From Candidatus Solirubrobacter pratensis (lineage in GTDB: Bacteria; Actinomycetota; Thermoleophilia; Solirubrobacterales; Solirubrobacteraceae): DNA of 64,000 nt. The translations under genes were made by a program, and so were the position numbers. Shown in pieces: positions 35,548 through 44,275 of the stretch; the first letter of the stretch is position 1; each line of letters starts with the position of its first letter. Below the pieces are notes generated by a model that did no database searches, had not been told where the DNA came from, and worked only from the letters and a program-made list of their open reading frames with translations. The stretch is from assembly GCF_000425945.1 (NCBI RefSeq), contig NZ_KE384481.1, positions 248,001 through 312,000 of the forward strand, given 5' to 3'.

Positions 35548-38500
35548 ATGCTTCTCGATAGGCGGCGCGCGTCGCTCGCGCTGATGCTGCTCCTGGGCCT
35601 GATCCTCGGCCTGCCCGGGCGCGCTCGCGCCGACACGCCGATCAACATGTCGCCTGAGCAGGTGCGCCAGGCGCTGATCATGGCGGGCGACGTGGGACAC
35701 CTGTCGCACGGCACGGACGGCCAGCGCGACCTGCTGCTGCAGCTCGTCCTGCTCGAGGCCTACGCGGTCAAGCCGGATCTCGCGCCGGCCGACGCCGTCG
35801 CCGGGATCCAGGCCCTGCAGGCCCGCGTGCCCACCGCCGATCTCGAGCCGCTCGGGCCACAGGCGCCCAACCAGATGGTGATCTCGATCCTGCAGGCGAT
35901 GGACTCGCCGCATCCCTCCGGGATCACCGGCGACGCGCTCTCGCGCGTGTTGAACCAGGCGCTGCAGGAGTCCGCGCGCACCACCAACCTCGGCAAGCAG
36001 ATCGCCGTCGACGCCGACTCGGGCTGGACGCTGGCCGGCGGCACGTTCGACCCGACGGCCGTCCTCTCGCGCGCTGCCGCGTTGGGGGCGAAGAACGCCA
36101 AGTACGCGCAGGCGTGGGACACGCTCTGGCAGGCGAGCGCCGGCTACAGCATCCTCGCCGGAACGCCGCGCCTGCTCAGCGACGTGGATGCGCTCAAGCG
36201 CGATGAGCTCGAGCCGGTGGTCGGGCTGATCGCGGCCGACGGAACGATCGCGACGACCGTGCAGGCCGTCGACCAGCAGGCCGCCGCGCAGACCGCGACG
36301 CTGCAGGCGAACGCGCTCGCCACGATCGACTCAGTCGCGCCCGGAGGGACGTACGACCTAGCGACCAGCAGGCTGCGCGACGGGTCCTCGAACGGCGCGG
36401 GCGCCGCGACGTCGCTGCTGTCGAAGATCGCCGGCGCCGGCAACTCGTCGACCGGCAAGCGCATCGCCGCGGCGGGCGCCATGCTCGGCAAGCTGACGGA
36501 GAGCTACTCGAAGTGGTCGACCGCGGTCGCGGGCGTCTCTGGCGTGAGCCGCTTCGCCAACCTGTCGACGCTCAGCATGGCCGGGGGCGTCCTCGGCGCC
36601 ATGCAGATGCTCGGCCCGGTGCTCGGCCTGCCCGACCAGAACGCGCAGATGCTGCAGGCGCTCGCCCAGATCAGCGAGCAGATCGACGCGCTGCACGAGG
36701 ACATGACCGATCGCTTCAATCAGGTCGACGCTCAGCTCGACGCGCTCAACTCGCGCTTGGACACCATCACGTCCTACCTGTCGAGCATCAGCGGCAAGAT
36801 CGACGCGCTGCAGGACTCGGTCGACCACGCCAACGCGAACATCACGCAGGCCTTGCAGGACATCGCCACCCTGCAGGTGAGCATCGACCGGCTGCAGGCC
36901 AACATGTACCAGATCGGCCAGGACGCCATCAACACGGACACCTGGCGCACGATCAACGGCGCGATCGGCTACCAGCAGGGCAATCCCGGCCACCTGCCGC
37001 TGCCGGCGATCGACTTCTTCAAGGCCGCCGGCGACCTCTTCACGTTCGGGACGACGGCCGCGTCCGGCAGCACGCTGCAGCCGATCGCCGGCCGCTCGTG
37101 GGCGCCCGACGACCTGGTCACCGAGCTGGAGAAGTTCTCGACGCTCGACAGCAACTTGGAGTACCTGCGCCAGCTGCCCGCCAAGCGGCTCGGGCTGCCG
37201 GCGCTCGGCGGCGCGGACGCTCGGGTCCTCGCCAATCCTCAGCAGTGGGCGCTTTCGTCGCATGCCCACAGCCAGCTCCTGCTCGAGAACCCAGCGCAGA
37301 CGACGGCGACGCAGCTCAACCAGCTCCGTGAGCTGAGCGGAGAGGGCGATCAGCTCCACGACCTGATGCGGCAGATCGGCACCAGCGACACGAGCACCCG
37401 GTCCGGCAGCACGCTCTTCAACGCGCTGATCGACGACTACAAGACCCAGGCCGGGCTCGGCGGGTCCCCCGCGGCGACCTCGCTCGTCGGCGAGCTGAAG
37501 AAGGACGAGGCGACCTATCTCGCCACGCTCACCGGCCCCGGCTCCCCGGCCGTGCTGGGCCTCGATCTCTGGGGCGGCCCCGATCAGCCGCTCGACGTCT
37601 CGGACCTGGGGCCGATGGTCTACCTCCCGCTGCCCAGCGTGACCGACACGTTCACGAGCACCGACAGCGCGTGGCCTTTGACGCCAACCGCCCACAAGCT
37701 GGCGGTGCGGCTCGGGCTCGGCACGTTCGCGTCGACGTTCTCGGGCATCGAGTTCACGCCGAACGGCGGGACGCCCTACACGGTCGTCGACTCGGATTGC
37801 TTCGTCTCCTGCGGTCCGCTCTACACGTCGGCGACGCCGGCCCAGATCGCCGCAGCCAAGGCGGCCGTCAAGACCGCGCTCGAGAGCCGGCAGCGCGGCC
37901 TCTATGCGTACCTCGCGACTCGCGCCGCGGACAACTCGACCCCGCTGTACAAGGCACTGCGCCGGGTGCAGGGCGACACGGAGGCGATCGAGGCCTACTT
38001 GCGGCTCGGGCTCGGCACGGCGCTGACCACCGACGACCAGCTCGAGGAGCTGCTGACCGACGGCAACCGGCTGCTCGACCCGGCGGGCCTCGCGAGCATC
38101 GCCCAGAGCCTGGCGGCGCCGGCCTCGACGCTGCCGAGCGCCCGCCTCAGCACCCGGATCCCGGCGCTGCAGAGCCAGCGCCTCACCGAGCTCGAGGCGG
38201 CGATCAAGGCCGACCTCGCGCCCGCCGGCCAGGCCGCGAACGCGCGAGCCGCCGCCGCGCCGGCCATCCCGGCGTACCAGGGGAGCCCGCTCGTCGACGG
38301 CACGTTGAACCGGCTCGCGCTCACCGAGTCGGTGATCGAGAACCCGCCCGCGCCGGACGGCGTCGAGCCTACGCCGTCCCCCGACCCCACTCCGACCCCT
38401 GGGCCGGGACCGTCCACCGACCCGAACCCGGTTCCGCCGCCGCCGGCTTCTCCGCAGCCGGTTCCGCCGGCACGGCTGAGTCTGGGAGCCAAGCTCGCCG

Positions 38501-38808
38501 CGTCGAGCTTCACGCGGAAACGCGGGACCAGGCTGACGCTGACGACCGACGGCGCAGCGAGCGTCAAGGCCGTCCTGTCGCGGACGGCCGCCGGCCGGCG
38601 CTCCGGCACGAAGTGCGTGGCGCCGGCGAAAAGCCGGCACGGCGGCAAGGCGTGCACCCGCGTGCTCCAGACCAAGACGGTCACCCTGGCCGCACACCGC
38701 GGCACGACCGTGGTCGCCTTCGGGCGCGGCCTCACCGGCGGGACATGGACCGCGACGCTGTCAGCCGCCGGCGCCGCGCCGGTGAAGCTGACCTTCAGGG
38801 TGAAGTAG
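35548..38808 (+). CDS. Large secreted coiled-coil protein with C-terminal Ig-like domain
   Basis: A 1086-residue exported protein of unknown function. A signal peptide (RRRASLALMLLLGLILGLPGRARA) precedes an all-helical part. Near residues 340-370 is an apolar stretch (LSTLSMAGGVLGAMQMLGPVLGLP), followed at about 370-460 by a heptad coiled coil (QISEQIDALHEDMTDRFNQVD, then repeated ID/LD-type heptads). A single cysteine pair lies in DCFVSCGPLY. A Pro/Thr/Asp-rich spacer (PTPSPDPTPTPGPG) leads to an Ig-like domain with two cysteines, of a type frequent at the end of Thermoleophilia exoproteins. A hydrophobic segment beside a long coiled coil recalls alpha-helical pore-forming proteins, but this is only resemblance. 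GGAAGG precedes the ATG by about 6 bases. Confidence 0.8.
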   Translation: MLLDRRRASLALMLLLGLILGLPGRARADTPINMSPEQVRQALIMAGDVGHLSHGTDGQRDLLLQLVLLEAYAVKPDLAPADAVAGIQALQARVPTADLEPLGPQAPNQMVISILQAMDSPHPSGITGDALSRVLNQALQESARTTNLGKQIAVDADSGWTLAGGTFDPTAVLSRAAALGAKNAKYAQAWDTLWQASAGYSILAGTPRLLSDVDALKRDELEPVVGLIAADGTIATTVQAVDQQAAAQTATLQANALATIDSVAPGGTYDLATSRLRDGSSNGAGAATSLLSKIAGAGNSSTGKRIAAAGAMLGKLTESYSKWSTAVAGVSGVSRFANLSTLSMAGGVLGAMQMLGPVLGLPDQNAQMLQALAQISEQIDALHEDMTDRFNQVDAQLDALNSRLDTITSYLSSISGKIDALQDSVDHANANITQALQDIATLQVSIDRLQANMYQIGQDAINTDTWRTINGAIGYQQGNPGHLPLPAIDFFKAAGDLFTFGTTAASGSTLQPIAGRSWAPDDLVTELEKFSTLDSNLEYLRQLPAKRLGLPALGGADARVLANPQQWALSSHAHSQLLLENPAQTTATQLNQLRELSGEGDQLHDLMRQIGTSDTSTRSGSTLFNALIDDYKTQAGLGGSPAATSLVGELKKDEATYLATLTGPGSPAVLGLDLWGGPDQPLDVSDLGPMVYLPLPSVTDTFTSTDSAWPLTPTAHKLAVRLGLGTFASTFSGIEFTPNGGTPYTVVDSDCFVSCGPLYTSATPAQIAAAKAAVKTALESRQRGLYAYLATRAADNSTPLYKALRRVQGDTEAIEAYLRLGLGTALTTDDQLEELLTDGNRLLDPAGLASIAQSLAAPASTLPSARLSTRIPALQSQRLTELEAAIKADLAPAGQAANARAAAAPAIPAYQGSPLVDGTLNRLALTESVIENPPAPDGVEPTPSPDPTPTPGPGPSTDPNPVPPPPASPQPVPPARLSLGAKLAASSFTRKRGTRLTLTTDGAASVKAVLSRTAAGRRSGTKCVAPAKSRHGGKACTRVLQTKTVTLAAHRGTTVVAFGRGLTGGTWTATLSAAGAAPVKLTFRVK

Positions 38809-38814
38809 CCCCGC

Positions 38815-38847
38815 GGGGGCGTCCCGGAGCGCGGTCCGAGCGCCCCC
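38815..38847 (+). terminator. Possible terminator of the secreted-protein gene
   Basis: GGGGGCG (38815-38821) pairs with CGCCCCC (38841-38847), with an inner CGGA/TCCG helix in the loop. It starts 7 bases after the stop codon at 38808. There is no T tract. Confidence 0.55.
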
Positions 38848-38981
38848 TCAGTCGCCGCCATCGATCGCGGCAACAATCGTGGCAACATCCGATGGGTCCA
38901 AGGGGTCCAGTCTGTTCTCCACCGTGGAACCCCCCGACCGCACAGCACGAAACACCACTCCCCGGTCAAGCGCCCACCGCA

Positions 38982-39077
38982 TTGAGGGCCTGGTCCGGGA
39001 TAACCGGGTGGAGGTTCGAGTCCTCTTCGGCGCATGTGAGAAAGCCCCGCTCCGGCGGGGCTTTCGTCGTTCTGGGG
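38982..39077. repeat. Right direct repeat (attR-like): displaced tRNA-Leu 3' half and terminator
   Basis: This is the second copy of the 96-bp repeat at 30115-30210, identical over 54 and 38 bases with 4 mismatches between. The upstream 5' half of the tRNA is absent, so this copy cannot make a tRNA. It retains the hairpin AAAGCCCCGC-TCCG-GCGGGGCTTT at 39041-39064. It closes the 9-kb island and lies 100 bases before the decayed integrase. Confidence 0.9.
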
Positions 39078-39126
39078 CGGTGCTGTTCCGGTGGGGCCAC
39101 TTTTCGTGGCAACGCCCTCTGACACC

Positions 39127-39149
39127 TGGGCCACACCTGATGTGGCCCA
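39127..39149. repeat. Inverted repeat between att copy and integrase
   Basis: TGGGCCACA-CCTGA-TGTGGCCCA is a perfect 9-bp inverted repeat, and a third copy of the half-site (GTGGCCCACA) follows at 39154-39163. Repeats between a core att site and an integrase start are often arm-type integrase or excisionase binding sites; that assignment is inference. Confidence 0.5.
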
Positions 39150-39179
39150 GCCCGTGGCCCACATCCACCGGAGGTCCCC

Positions 39180-40477
39180 GTGAGCATCGACTACGAGCCC
39201 GCGCGAGGGAAGTACCGCGTTCGCCGGCGCGAAGACGGCCGGCAGCGCAGCCGCCGTTTCGCGACGCGGCAAGAAGCGGAGACGTTCGAGATCTCGTTGA
39301 CGCCTAGCGTCGAACCGCCGACACCCCAGCCCCTCGGCCGAGCGGCGACGGGGTCTACGCCTCCACCACCACGGCGGGCCGGCGCTGGCGCTGCGTGTAC
39401 CGACAGTCCAACCGCAGCCTCACCACTCGACGGGGCTTTGAGACCCGATCGGCCGCGGTCGCCGCCCGAAACGCCGCGATCGAAGCGATCAGGCGGGGTG
39501 AGGTGCGAGTCACGCGCGCGACGTTCAGCGAGCTCTGGGCGCAGCTGCTGGAGGCCAAGCGCCCTTACGTCACCGCGGGGACGCTCCAGGACTACGCGAC
39601 CCAGGGCCGCAAGCGACTCCTGCCGGGGTTCGGCGACATGGCGATCACCGCGATCGACGAGGATCGCGTGCGCGACTGGCTGACCGAGATGGCCGAGCTC
39701 GTCGCGCAAGGCGAGCTGAGCGCCAAGACGGTCAACAACGCGCGCACGTGTCTGTCGATGACGTTCGGCGAGGCGGTCCGCCGGCGCCACCTGCCCGTGA
39801 ACCGTGCCGCTACGTGCCCGAGCTACCGGTCGAGCGGACCGAGATCGACTACCTGCGCCTCGTCGAGATCGACCGCTACCTCGACGCGTGCGCCGACCGC
39901 TTCCGTGCGCTCGCCGAGTTCCTGATCGGCACCGGCGCGCGCATCTCCGAGGCGCTCCGGTGCGCTGGCCCGACGTTGCCCTCGGTGCCTGCGTCGTTCG
40001 CATCTCGCGCCAGCGCGCGCGGGACGCCGGCGGCACGACGCCGACGAAAGGCAAGCGGGATTCCGCTCGGTCCAGATCGGCCCGCGCCTGGTCGCGACCC
40101 TCCAACGCGTCCGTGACGAGCGTCGCGGTTCCGGCATAGATGACGACGGCTGGCTCTTCCTTTGCCCCGCTCCCCGTCGCGGTCGCTACGCAGTCCGGAC
40201 CAAGCCCGTCCCTCCGAGTCGAAGACCGCGCACGACTGGCACGAGTGGGCGCTCGAGGACGCCGGCCTCCGCGACATTACATGCCACTCGACTCGCTCCG
40301 ACCGCAGCGACCGCGTGGCTGTCGACGGGCCACCCGCTGATCTTCGTTCAGCGCCAGCTCGGCCACCGCTCGATCACAACCACCGAGGAGCACGACGGCC
40401 ACTTGGAGCTCTCGTTCGTCAGGCAGGCAGCAGCGCAGACGGAGGCGCTCATCGCTGCCTCCACCAAGGTCGCATAG
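39180..40477 (+). pseudogene. Decayed phage-type tyrosine integrase
   Basis: Fragments of one integrase can be read end to end but in changing frames. They are an N-terminal part (GTG at 39180, DYEPARGKYRVRRREDGRQRSRRFATRQEA), a core-binding domain (TFSELWAQLLEAKRPYVTAGTLQDYATQGRK, 39520-39800), the first catalytic arginine region (FLIGTGARISEALRC, about 39920-39960), and a C-terminal end (LSTGHPLIFVQRQLGHRSITTTEEHDGHLE) closing with TAG at 40475-40477. At least five frame changes are needed (near 39350, 39815, 39960, 40060 and 40220-40290). The catalytic Tyr position before GHLE is Asp (GAC at 40394-40396). The gene cannot make a working recombinase. It probably once acted at the adjacent tRNA-Leu site. 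Confidence 0.88.
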
Positions 40478-40538
40478 AGCGCTCGCGATGGTCGAACCCG
40501 CGTTCGTCCTTCCGACACGATCGGTAGCGTCTGTCGTC

Positions 40539-41227
40539 GTGACTCCGGAGCTTCCAGCAGTCGTCTCCTCGCCGCTCGCGCAGCACGTCACGCTGGGGTG
40601 TTCCACCGGGTTCATGCACGAGTACCGCAACGACTGGGTCCGCCTCGTCGACGAATCGGCGGTGTGGTCGAGCATCGCCGTCGAGCTGTCGGCGATCTCC
40701 GCCGACGAGCTCCCCGGCCTACTCCCTACCTCCACGGCGCGCCTCGACTTCCGTTTCTGTTCATCAGCGTCCATTCGCCGTCGAAGGGGCTCACCGAGGA
40801 CGAGGCACTGCTCGTGGAAGCGCTGAGTGGGGTTCCGGCGTGGGTCGACACGATCGTCGTCCACCCGGACACGATCTCCGACCCCCGGCTATACCGCCGT
40901 CTCGGGCGGCGGCTGGCCATCGAGAACATGGACAGGCGCAAGCAGGCGGGCCACACGGCCGAGGACCTTGAGGCCGTCTTCGCCGAGTTGCCCGAGGCGC
41001 GTCTGTGCCTCGATTTCGCCCACGCCAAGGACGTTGACCCGACGCTCGCCGTCGCCGCCGACCTCTTGCAGCGGTTCGCGAGCCGCCTGTCACACGTCCA
41101 TCTCAGTTCGCTCGACGAAGCTCGGCATCACATCACCCTGACCGACGAGGACCAGTTGCTGTTCCGTCCGTTTCTCGATCGCTGCCGCGACGTGCCGTGG
41201 ATACTCGAGGCGCGTCCTCCCTGGTAG
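40539..41227 (+). pseudogene. Frameshifted sugar-isomerase/endonuclease IV-like TIM-barrel protein
   Basis: The 5' part (AQHVTLGCSTGFMHEYRNDWVRLVDESAVWSSIAVELSAISADELPGLL, seen from about 40560) and the 3' part (YLHGAPRLPFLFISVHSPSKGLTEDEALLVEAL ... LCLDFAHAKDVDP ... HVHLSSLDEARHHITL) read as one xylose-isomerase-like barrel. They are in different frames, the shift lying near 40725-40735. Metal-ligand style residues are present (SVHSP, HPDT, ENMD, DFAHAKD, HVHLSS). One indel would restore a protein of about 228 residues, so this is either a young pseudogene or a sequencing error. The function is unknown. Confidence 0.72.
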
Positions 41228-41360
41228 ACGACCCGCGGCGACCAGCTCCGGCTGCTGACGCCAAGCACAGCGAGAACTCGCACCTTTGCGCGACAGCCAC
41301 CGCGAGCAGCGTTAGCCAGAGGACCAGCAGTTGCGAGTCGACGAGGACTCGATCGGGCAC

Positions 41361-42092
41361 TCAAAGTCGCGCATCTCGCCGTCCCCGTCGTGTGTCGACG
41401 CTCGCGCAGCGGCGGACCCTCTCCGTCGCGCGGGCGCTCGCGAAGCCCAGGCCTGCGACGACCAGTCCGCCGATGGCGTCGAGCCAGATGTGATCGCCGG
41501 TCGCGATGATCTCGACGACAACCGCCGGCGGGTAGAGAAGCGCGGCTGCGCGGACGGGTCGCGACCGCGCCAGAGCCCATACCGTCCCTGCAGCGACCAC
41601 CGAGAACGCGGTGTGGGCGCTGGGCATTGCGGCGTAGGGGCTTTGGATCGATCGTCCGAGCCCGTGGTCACCGGGTCCTGGCCGGTCGTCGTAGCCGAGG
41701 CCGGCGATCATCCGCGGGGGTGCCGTCGGCGCGATGACGTACCCGATTGCCGCGAGCGCCTGGGTTGCGGCAAACGTATCCCGGGCTCGGACGAACGCCT
41801 GCGGGTGAGCACGCCGGGTCCAGGCGAGCACGCCGAGCGCCACCGGCACATGCGCGGCGACGTAGGTCAGTCGGAGCGCTCGCAAGAGCGGCGGCCGGGT
41901 GCAGAACCAGGCGTGCACCGTCGGCTCGAAGAACAGCCCGAGCTGCCGTTCCATGTCGATCAGGCCGCGCATCCGCGCCAGTGGCCGCTCCGAGTCGGGT
42001 GCCACAGCCGCGACGACGGGCGAGAGCGCAAGCGCCAGCAGGGCGGGTGCGGCATCGCGCGCAGATCGCGCCCAACGACGTTCCGCCGGCAC
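41361..42092 (-). CDS. PAP2-superfamily (phosphatidic acid phosphatase-like) membrane protein
   Basis: A 243-residue integral membrane protein with about six helices. The phosphatase signature is visible as PSAHTAFS with the catalytic His and, after a further helix, TGDHIWLDAIGG. The first motif, normally KxxxxxxRP, is replaced by a segment around YVIAPTAPPRMI, as in inositolphosphotransferase-like (AUR1/Ipt) members of the family. It may dephosphorylate or transfer lipid head groups. It is the only intact gene in the decayed stretch 39.2-42.4 kb. Confidence 0.82.
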   Translation of the reverse strand: MPAERRWARSARDAAPALLALALSPVVAAVAPDSERPLARMRGLIDMERQLGLFFEPTVHAWFCTRPPLLRALRLTYVAAHVPVALGVLAWTRRAHPQAFVRARDTFAATQALAAIGYVIAPTAPPRMIAGLGYDDRPGPGDHGLGRSIQSPYAAMPSAHTAFSVVAAGTVWALARSRPVRAAALLYPPAVVVEIIATGDHIWLDAIGGLVVAGLGFASARATERVRRCASVDTRRGRRDARL

Positions 42093-42143
42093 GCGGGTAC
42101 CGTAGACGATCCCGCGCGTCGCTCGGCGGCGCGTTCAGCCTCC

Positions 42144-42434
42144 AACTCCTGAGGCCAACCTTCAAGAACCGTGCCACGGCCTGGACCCGCGGGTCCAGCG
42201 CGAGCCGCGTGCGCTGGTCGACGTCCGCCGGCTGGACGGCGTCCGCCTCGAGCGCGCGATCGGCGTCGTCCACCGCCCGAGACCGAGCGGATCTCGCACT
42301 CCTTCCTCGCCCGCCTCGCCGCCCAGTTCGACGCGCTCCTGCACATCGACGAGACGACGGCGCTGGAGCCGCTCGAGCGCACAGGCGAGTGGGAGCGCGG
42401 CGAAGCGCCGGAGACGTATCCGTGGGGCGTCTGA
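42144..42434 (+). pseudogene. C-terminal remnant of an erythromycin-esterase family gene
   Basis: Two frames together spell the end of an erythromycin-esterase-type protein: LERAIGVVHRP in one, then ETERISHSFLARLAAQFDALLHIDETTALEPLERTGEW in the next, separated by a single missing base near 42285. The fragment ends with TGA at 42432-42434. Only about 95 residues of a family of 400 or more remain, and there is no start. The rest of the gap 42093-42619 shows no gene. Confidence 0.68.
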
Positions 42435-42619
42435 GCTGGTGCCACCGGCGCACCTCACGCAGGCGCTCGGTCGAAGAATCGGGTCAACGGCAGACCGGAT
42501 CCGGGTACTGTGGTTCACGCGAGCTGCAACGCAGCCCGGTCGCTGCCAGGTCTCTTGGCTCTCTCTCCTGACGCGTCTCGGTTCGGCTAGAGCATGAAGG
42601 AAGGACAGGCCCTCGAGGA

Positions 42620-43564
42620 ATGACCGCGATCGCACGCTTGCGCGAGATCGGGCGGCGGCACCGCGTGCTCGTCGCCGGGGCGGGCGCGGTGGCCACGGCC
42701 GGCGTGCTCTGTGTCGTGCTCGCCGGACGGCGGCACGAGTTCGAGACCGCCGTCTCGAGCGCGCCGTGGTGGATCCTGTCGGCGACGGTGGCGCTGCACG
42801 TGATCACGCTGCTCGCGCGCACCGAGGCGTGGCACTTGAGCGTCGAGGCCGCCGGCGGCCAGGTCGCCAGGCGTGTGCTGTTCCGGGCGTCGAGCATGCA
42901 GGTGCTCGGCAGCCTGCTCAGCGGCCAACTCGGCGCTGCGGCACGGATCGTCGCGCTGCGGCGCTCCAGCCGGGACGTGTGCCCGCAGGTGCCGACGCTG
43001 ATCGCCGCCGAGGTGCCGATCCTGTCGGTCGAGGTGGCGCTCGCCGCACTGAGCTCCTTCACGCTGGTCGGGCCGCTCGGCCTGCCGTGGTGGTCGCCGC
43101 TGGTGGCGGCGGCAGTGATCGCGGCCGGCGGCGCGGGGCTGCGGCGGCTCGCGCTGTGCACGGGCCGGGAGCTGTGGCGCGGGCTGGCCGTGGTCCGCAG
43201 CCTCAGAGGCGGCGGGCGCGTCGTCGGCTGGGTGCTGCTCGCGGTCTTCTGCCAGATCTTCCGCAACTGGCTGCTGCTGCACGCGGTCGGCGTCGATGCT
43301 TCGTTCTTCGACGCGATCGCGGTGCTGATCGCCGTCGTGACCCTTGGTCAGCTGCCGGTCGGGCCCGCGGTCGGAGCCGCGGCGGCCGTGCTGATCCTCG
43401 GCGGGGACGGCGTCGCGGCGGCCGCCGCCGCCGGCGTGCTGATGACGGTCACGGGGACGACGGGCGCGCTCGCCTTCGCGGTCTGGGCCGCCCTCGACCG
43501 GCTCTGGGCGCGCGTGCGGACCGCAGGCGCGCGACCGGCCGAGGGAACGGCAGGCCCGTGGTGA
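42620..43564 (+). CDS. Lysylphosphatidylglycerol synthetase-TM-region (UPF0104-like) membrane protein
   Basis: A 314-residue protein with about eight hydrophobic helices. The segments AWHLSVEAAGGQVARRVLFRASSMQVLGSLLSGQLGAAARIVALRR and the C-terminal VVTLGQLPVGPAVGAAAAVLI are the usual landmarks of the UPF0104/LPG_synthase_TM family (flippase-like domain). Members flip or modify lipids or sit beside glycosyltransferases. No partner gene is adjacent, so the role is open. Confidence 0.78.
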   Translation: MTAIARLREIGRRHRVLVAGAGAVATAGVLCVVLAGRRHEFETAVSSAPWWILSATVALHVITLLARTEAWHLSVEAAGGQVARRVLFRASSMQVLGSLLSGQLGAAARIVALRRSSRDVCPQVPTLIAAEVPILSVEVALAALSSFTLVGPLGLPWWSPLVAAAVIAAGGAGLRRLALCTGRELWRGLAVVRSLRGGGRVVGWVLLAVFCQIFRNWLLLHAVGVDASFFDAIAVLIAVVTLGQLPVGPAVGAAAAVLILGGDGVAAAAAAGVLMTVTGTTGALAFAVWAALDRLWARVRTAGARPAEGTAGPW

Positions 43565-43573
43565 CCCTCGCGC

Positions 43574-43759
43574 TCAGGCGCGCCCGCGAGGCTTGCCGGA
43601 CGGGCGCGGCGGCCGCCGCTCCTGCGAGGCGCGATCGCGCCGCTCGGCCGCCTCGCGCTTGAGCTGGCGCTGGGCTTCGGCGAACTCCTCACTGCGCTCC
43701 GCGGGCGAGGCGGACCTCGGCTTCTGCAACCGAGGGGTGGAACCGTGCGGCGGCGTCAT
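43574..43759 (-). CDS. Small basic hypothetical protein
   Basis: A 61-residue protein, highly charged and helical in the middle (PAERSEEFAEAQRQLKREAAERRDRASQERR), with a Pro/Arg/Lys-rich tail. It has no signal peptide or membrane segment. It resembles the short, basic, probably disordered proteins common in this lineage; no family is recognised. It converges with the UPF0104-like gene, 9 bases apart. Confidence 0.45.
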   Translation of the reverse strand: MTPPHGSTPRLQKPRSASPAERSEEFAEAQRQLKREAAERRDRASQERRPPRPSGKPRGRA

Positions 43760-43868
43760 GGCGACGCTCCTCTCGCTCCTTCGCGGGTCTTCGCCGAGCG
43801 CAAGTCAAGGAGCGGAGCGCTCGCGTACGGCGTGCTGCTGCCCGAGCCTACCGCCTCGGGGTCGGTCC

Positions 43869-43890
43869 GCTCGCCGGTCGCCCGGCGAGC
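43869..43890 (-). terminator. Terminator-like hairpin downstream of the cold-shock gene
   Basis: GCTCGCCGG-TCGC-CCGGCGAGC, a 9-bp perfect stem with a 4-base loop, lies 11 bases beyond the cold-shock protein stop on the minus strand. Confidence 0.65.
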
Positions 43891-43901
43891 GTGCCCCCTA
43901 G

Positions 43902-44105
43902 CTAGAGCGGAGTGACCTGCGTGGCGGCTGGGCCCTTCGCGCCCGCGGCCGCGACGTAGGACACCTTGGCGCCCTCGGCCAGGGTCTTGAACCCGCTGCC
44001 GGTGATCTCGCTGTGGTGGACGAAGAGGTCCTTGGAGCCGTCGTCAGGGACGATGAAACCGAAACCCTTGTCGTCGCTGAACCACTTCACGGTGCCGGTC
44101 GTCAT
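43902..44105 (-). CDS. cspA: Cold-shock domain protein
   Basis: A 67-residue single cold-shock domain. RNP1 (DDKGFGFIVPDD) and RNP2 (DLFVHHSEI) are intact, as is the N-terminal GTVKWFSD. It binds single-stranded nucleic acid and acts as an RNA chaperone. The roughly 170 bases between its ATG and the next gene hold no coding region and provide room for the long 5' leader typical of csp mRNAs. Confidence 0.95.
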   Translation of the reverse strand: MTTGTVKWFSDDKGFGFIVPDDGSKDLFVHHSEITGSGFKTLAEGAKVSYVAAAGAKGPAATQVTPL

Positions 44106-44275
44106 CGCCGGTCCCCCTCAAAACGTGTGCTGCGCGTTCGCGGAGGAGCTGCATGGGCAGCGACTGCGGGCGCCTGCACTGCGGCGTCGGACAACGAACG
44201 GCCCGACCTGTACACGGACCAATCTAGCAGCAACGTCCACGTCGCCGAGGATGAGGAGCCAGGAGGGCGGCGCCG

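Noticed and set aside
38982..39035. A second tRNA-Leu gene
   Set aside because: Only the sequence from the anticodon loop on is present; the acceptor 5' strand, the D arm and the 5' half of the anticodon stem are missing, so it cannot fold into a tRNA.
41133..41360. 75-codon minus frame starting directly after the PAP2 stop
   Set aside because: A hydrophobic start (LLVLWLTLLAVAVA) is tempting, but the rest is low-complexity, no ribosome-binding site is seen and it overlaps the 3' end of the broken TIM-barrel gene.
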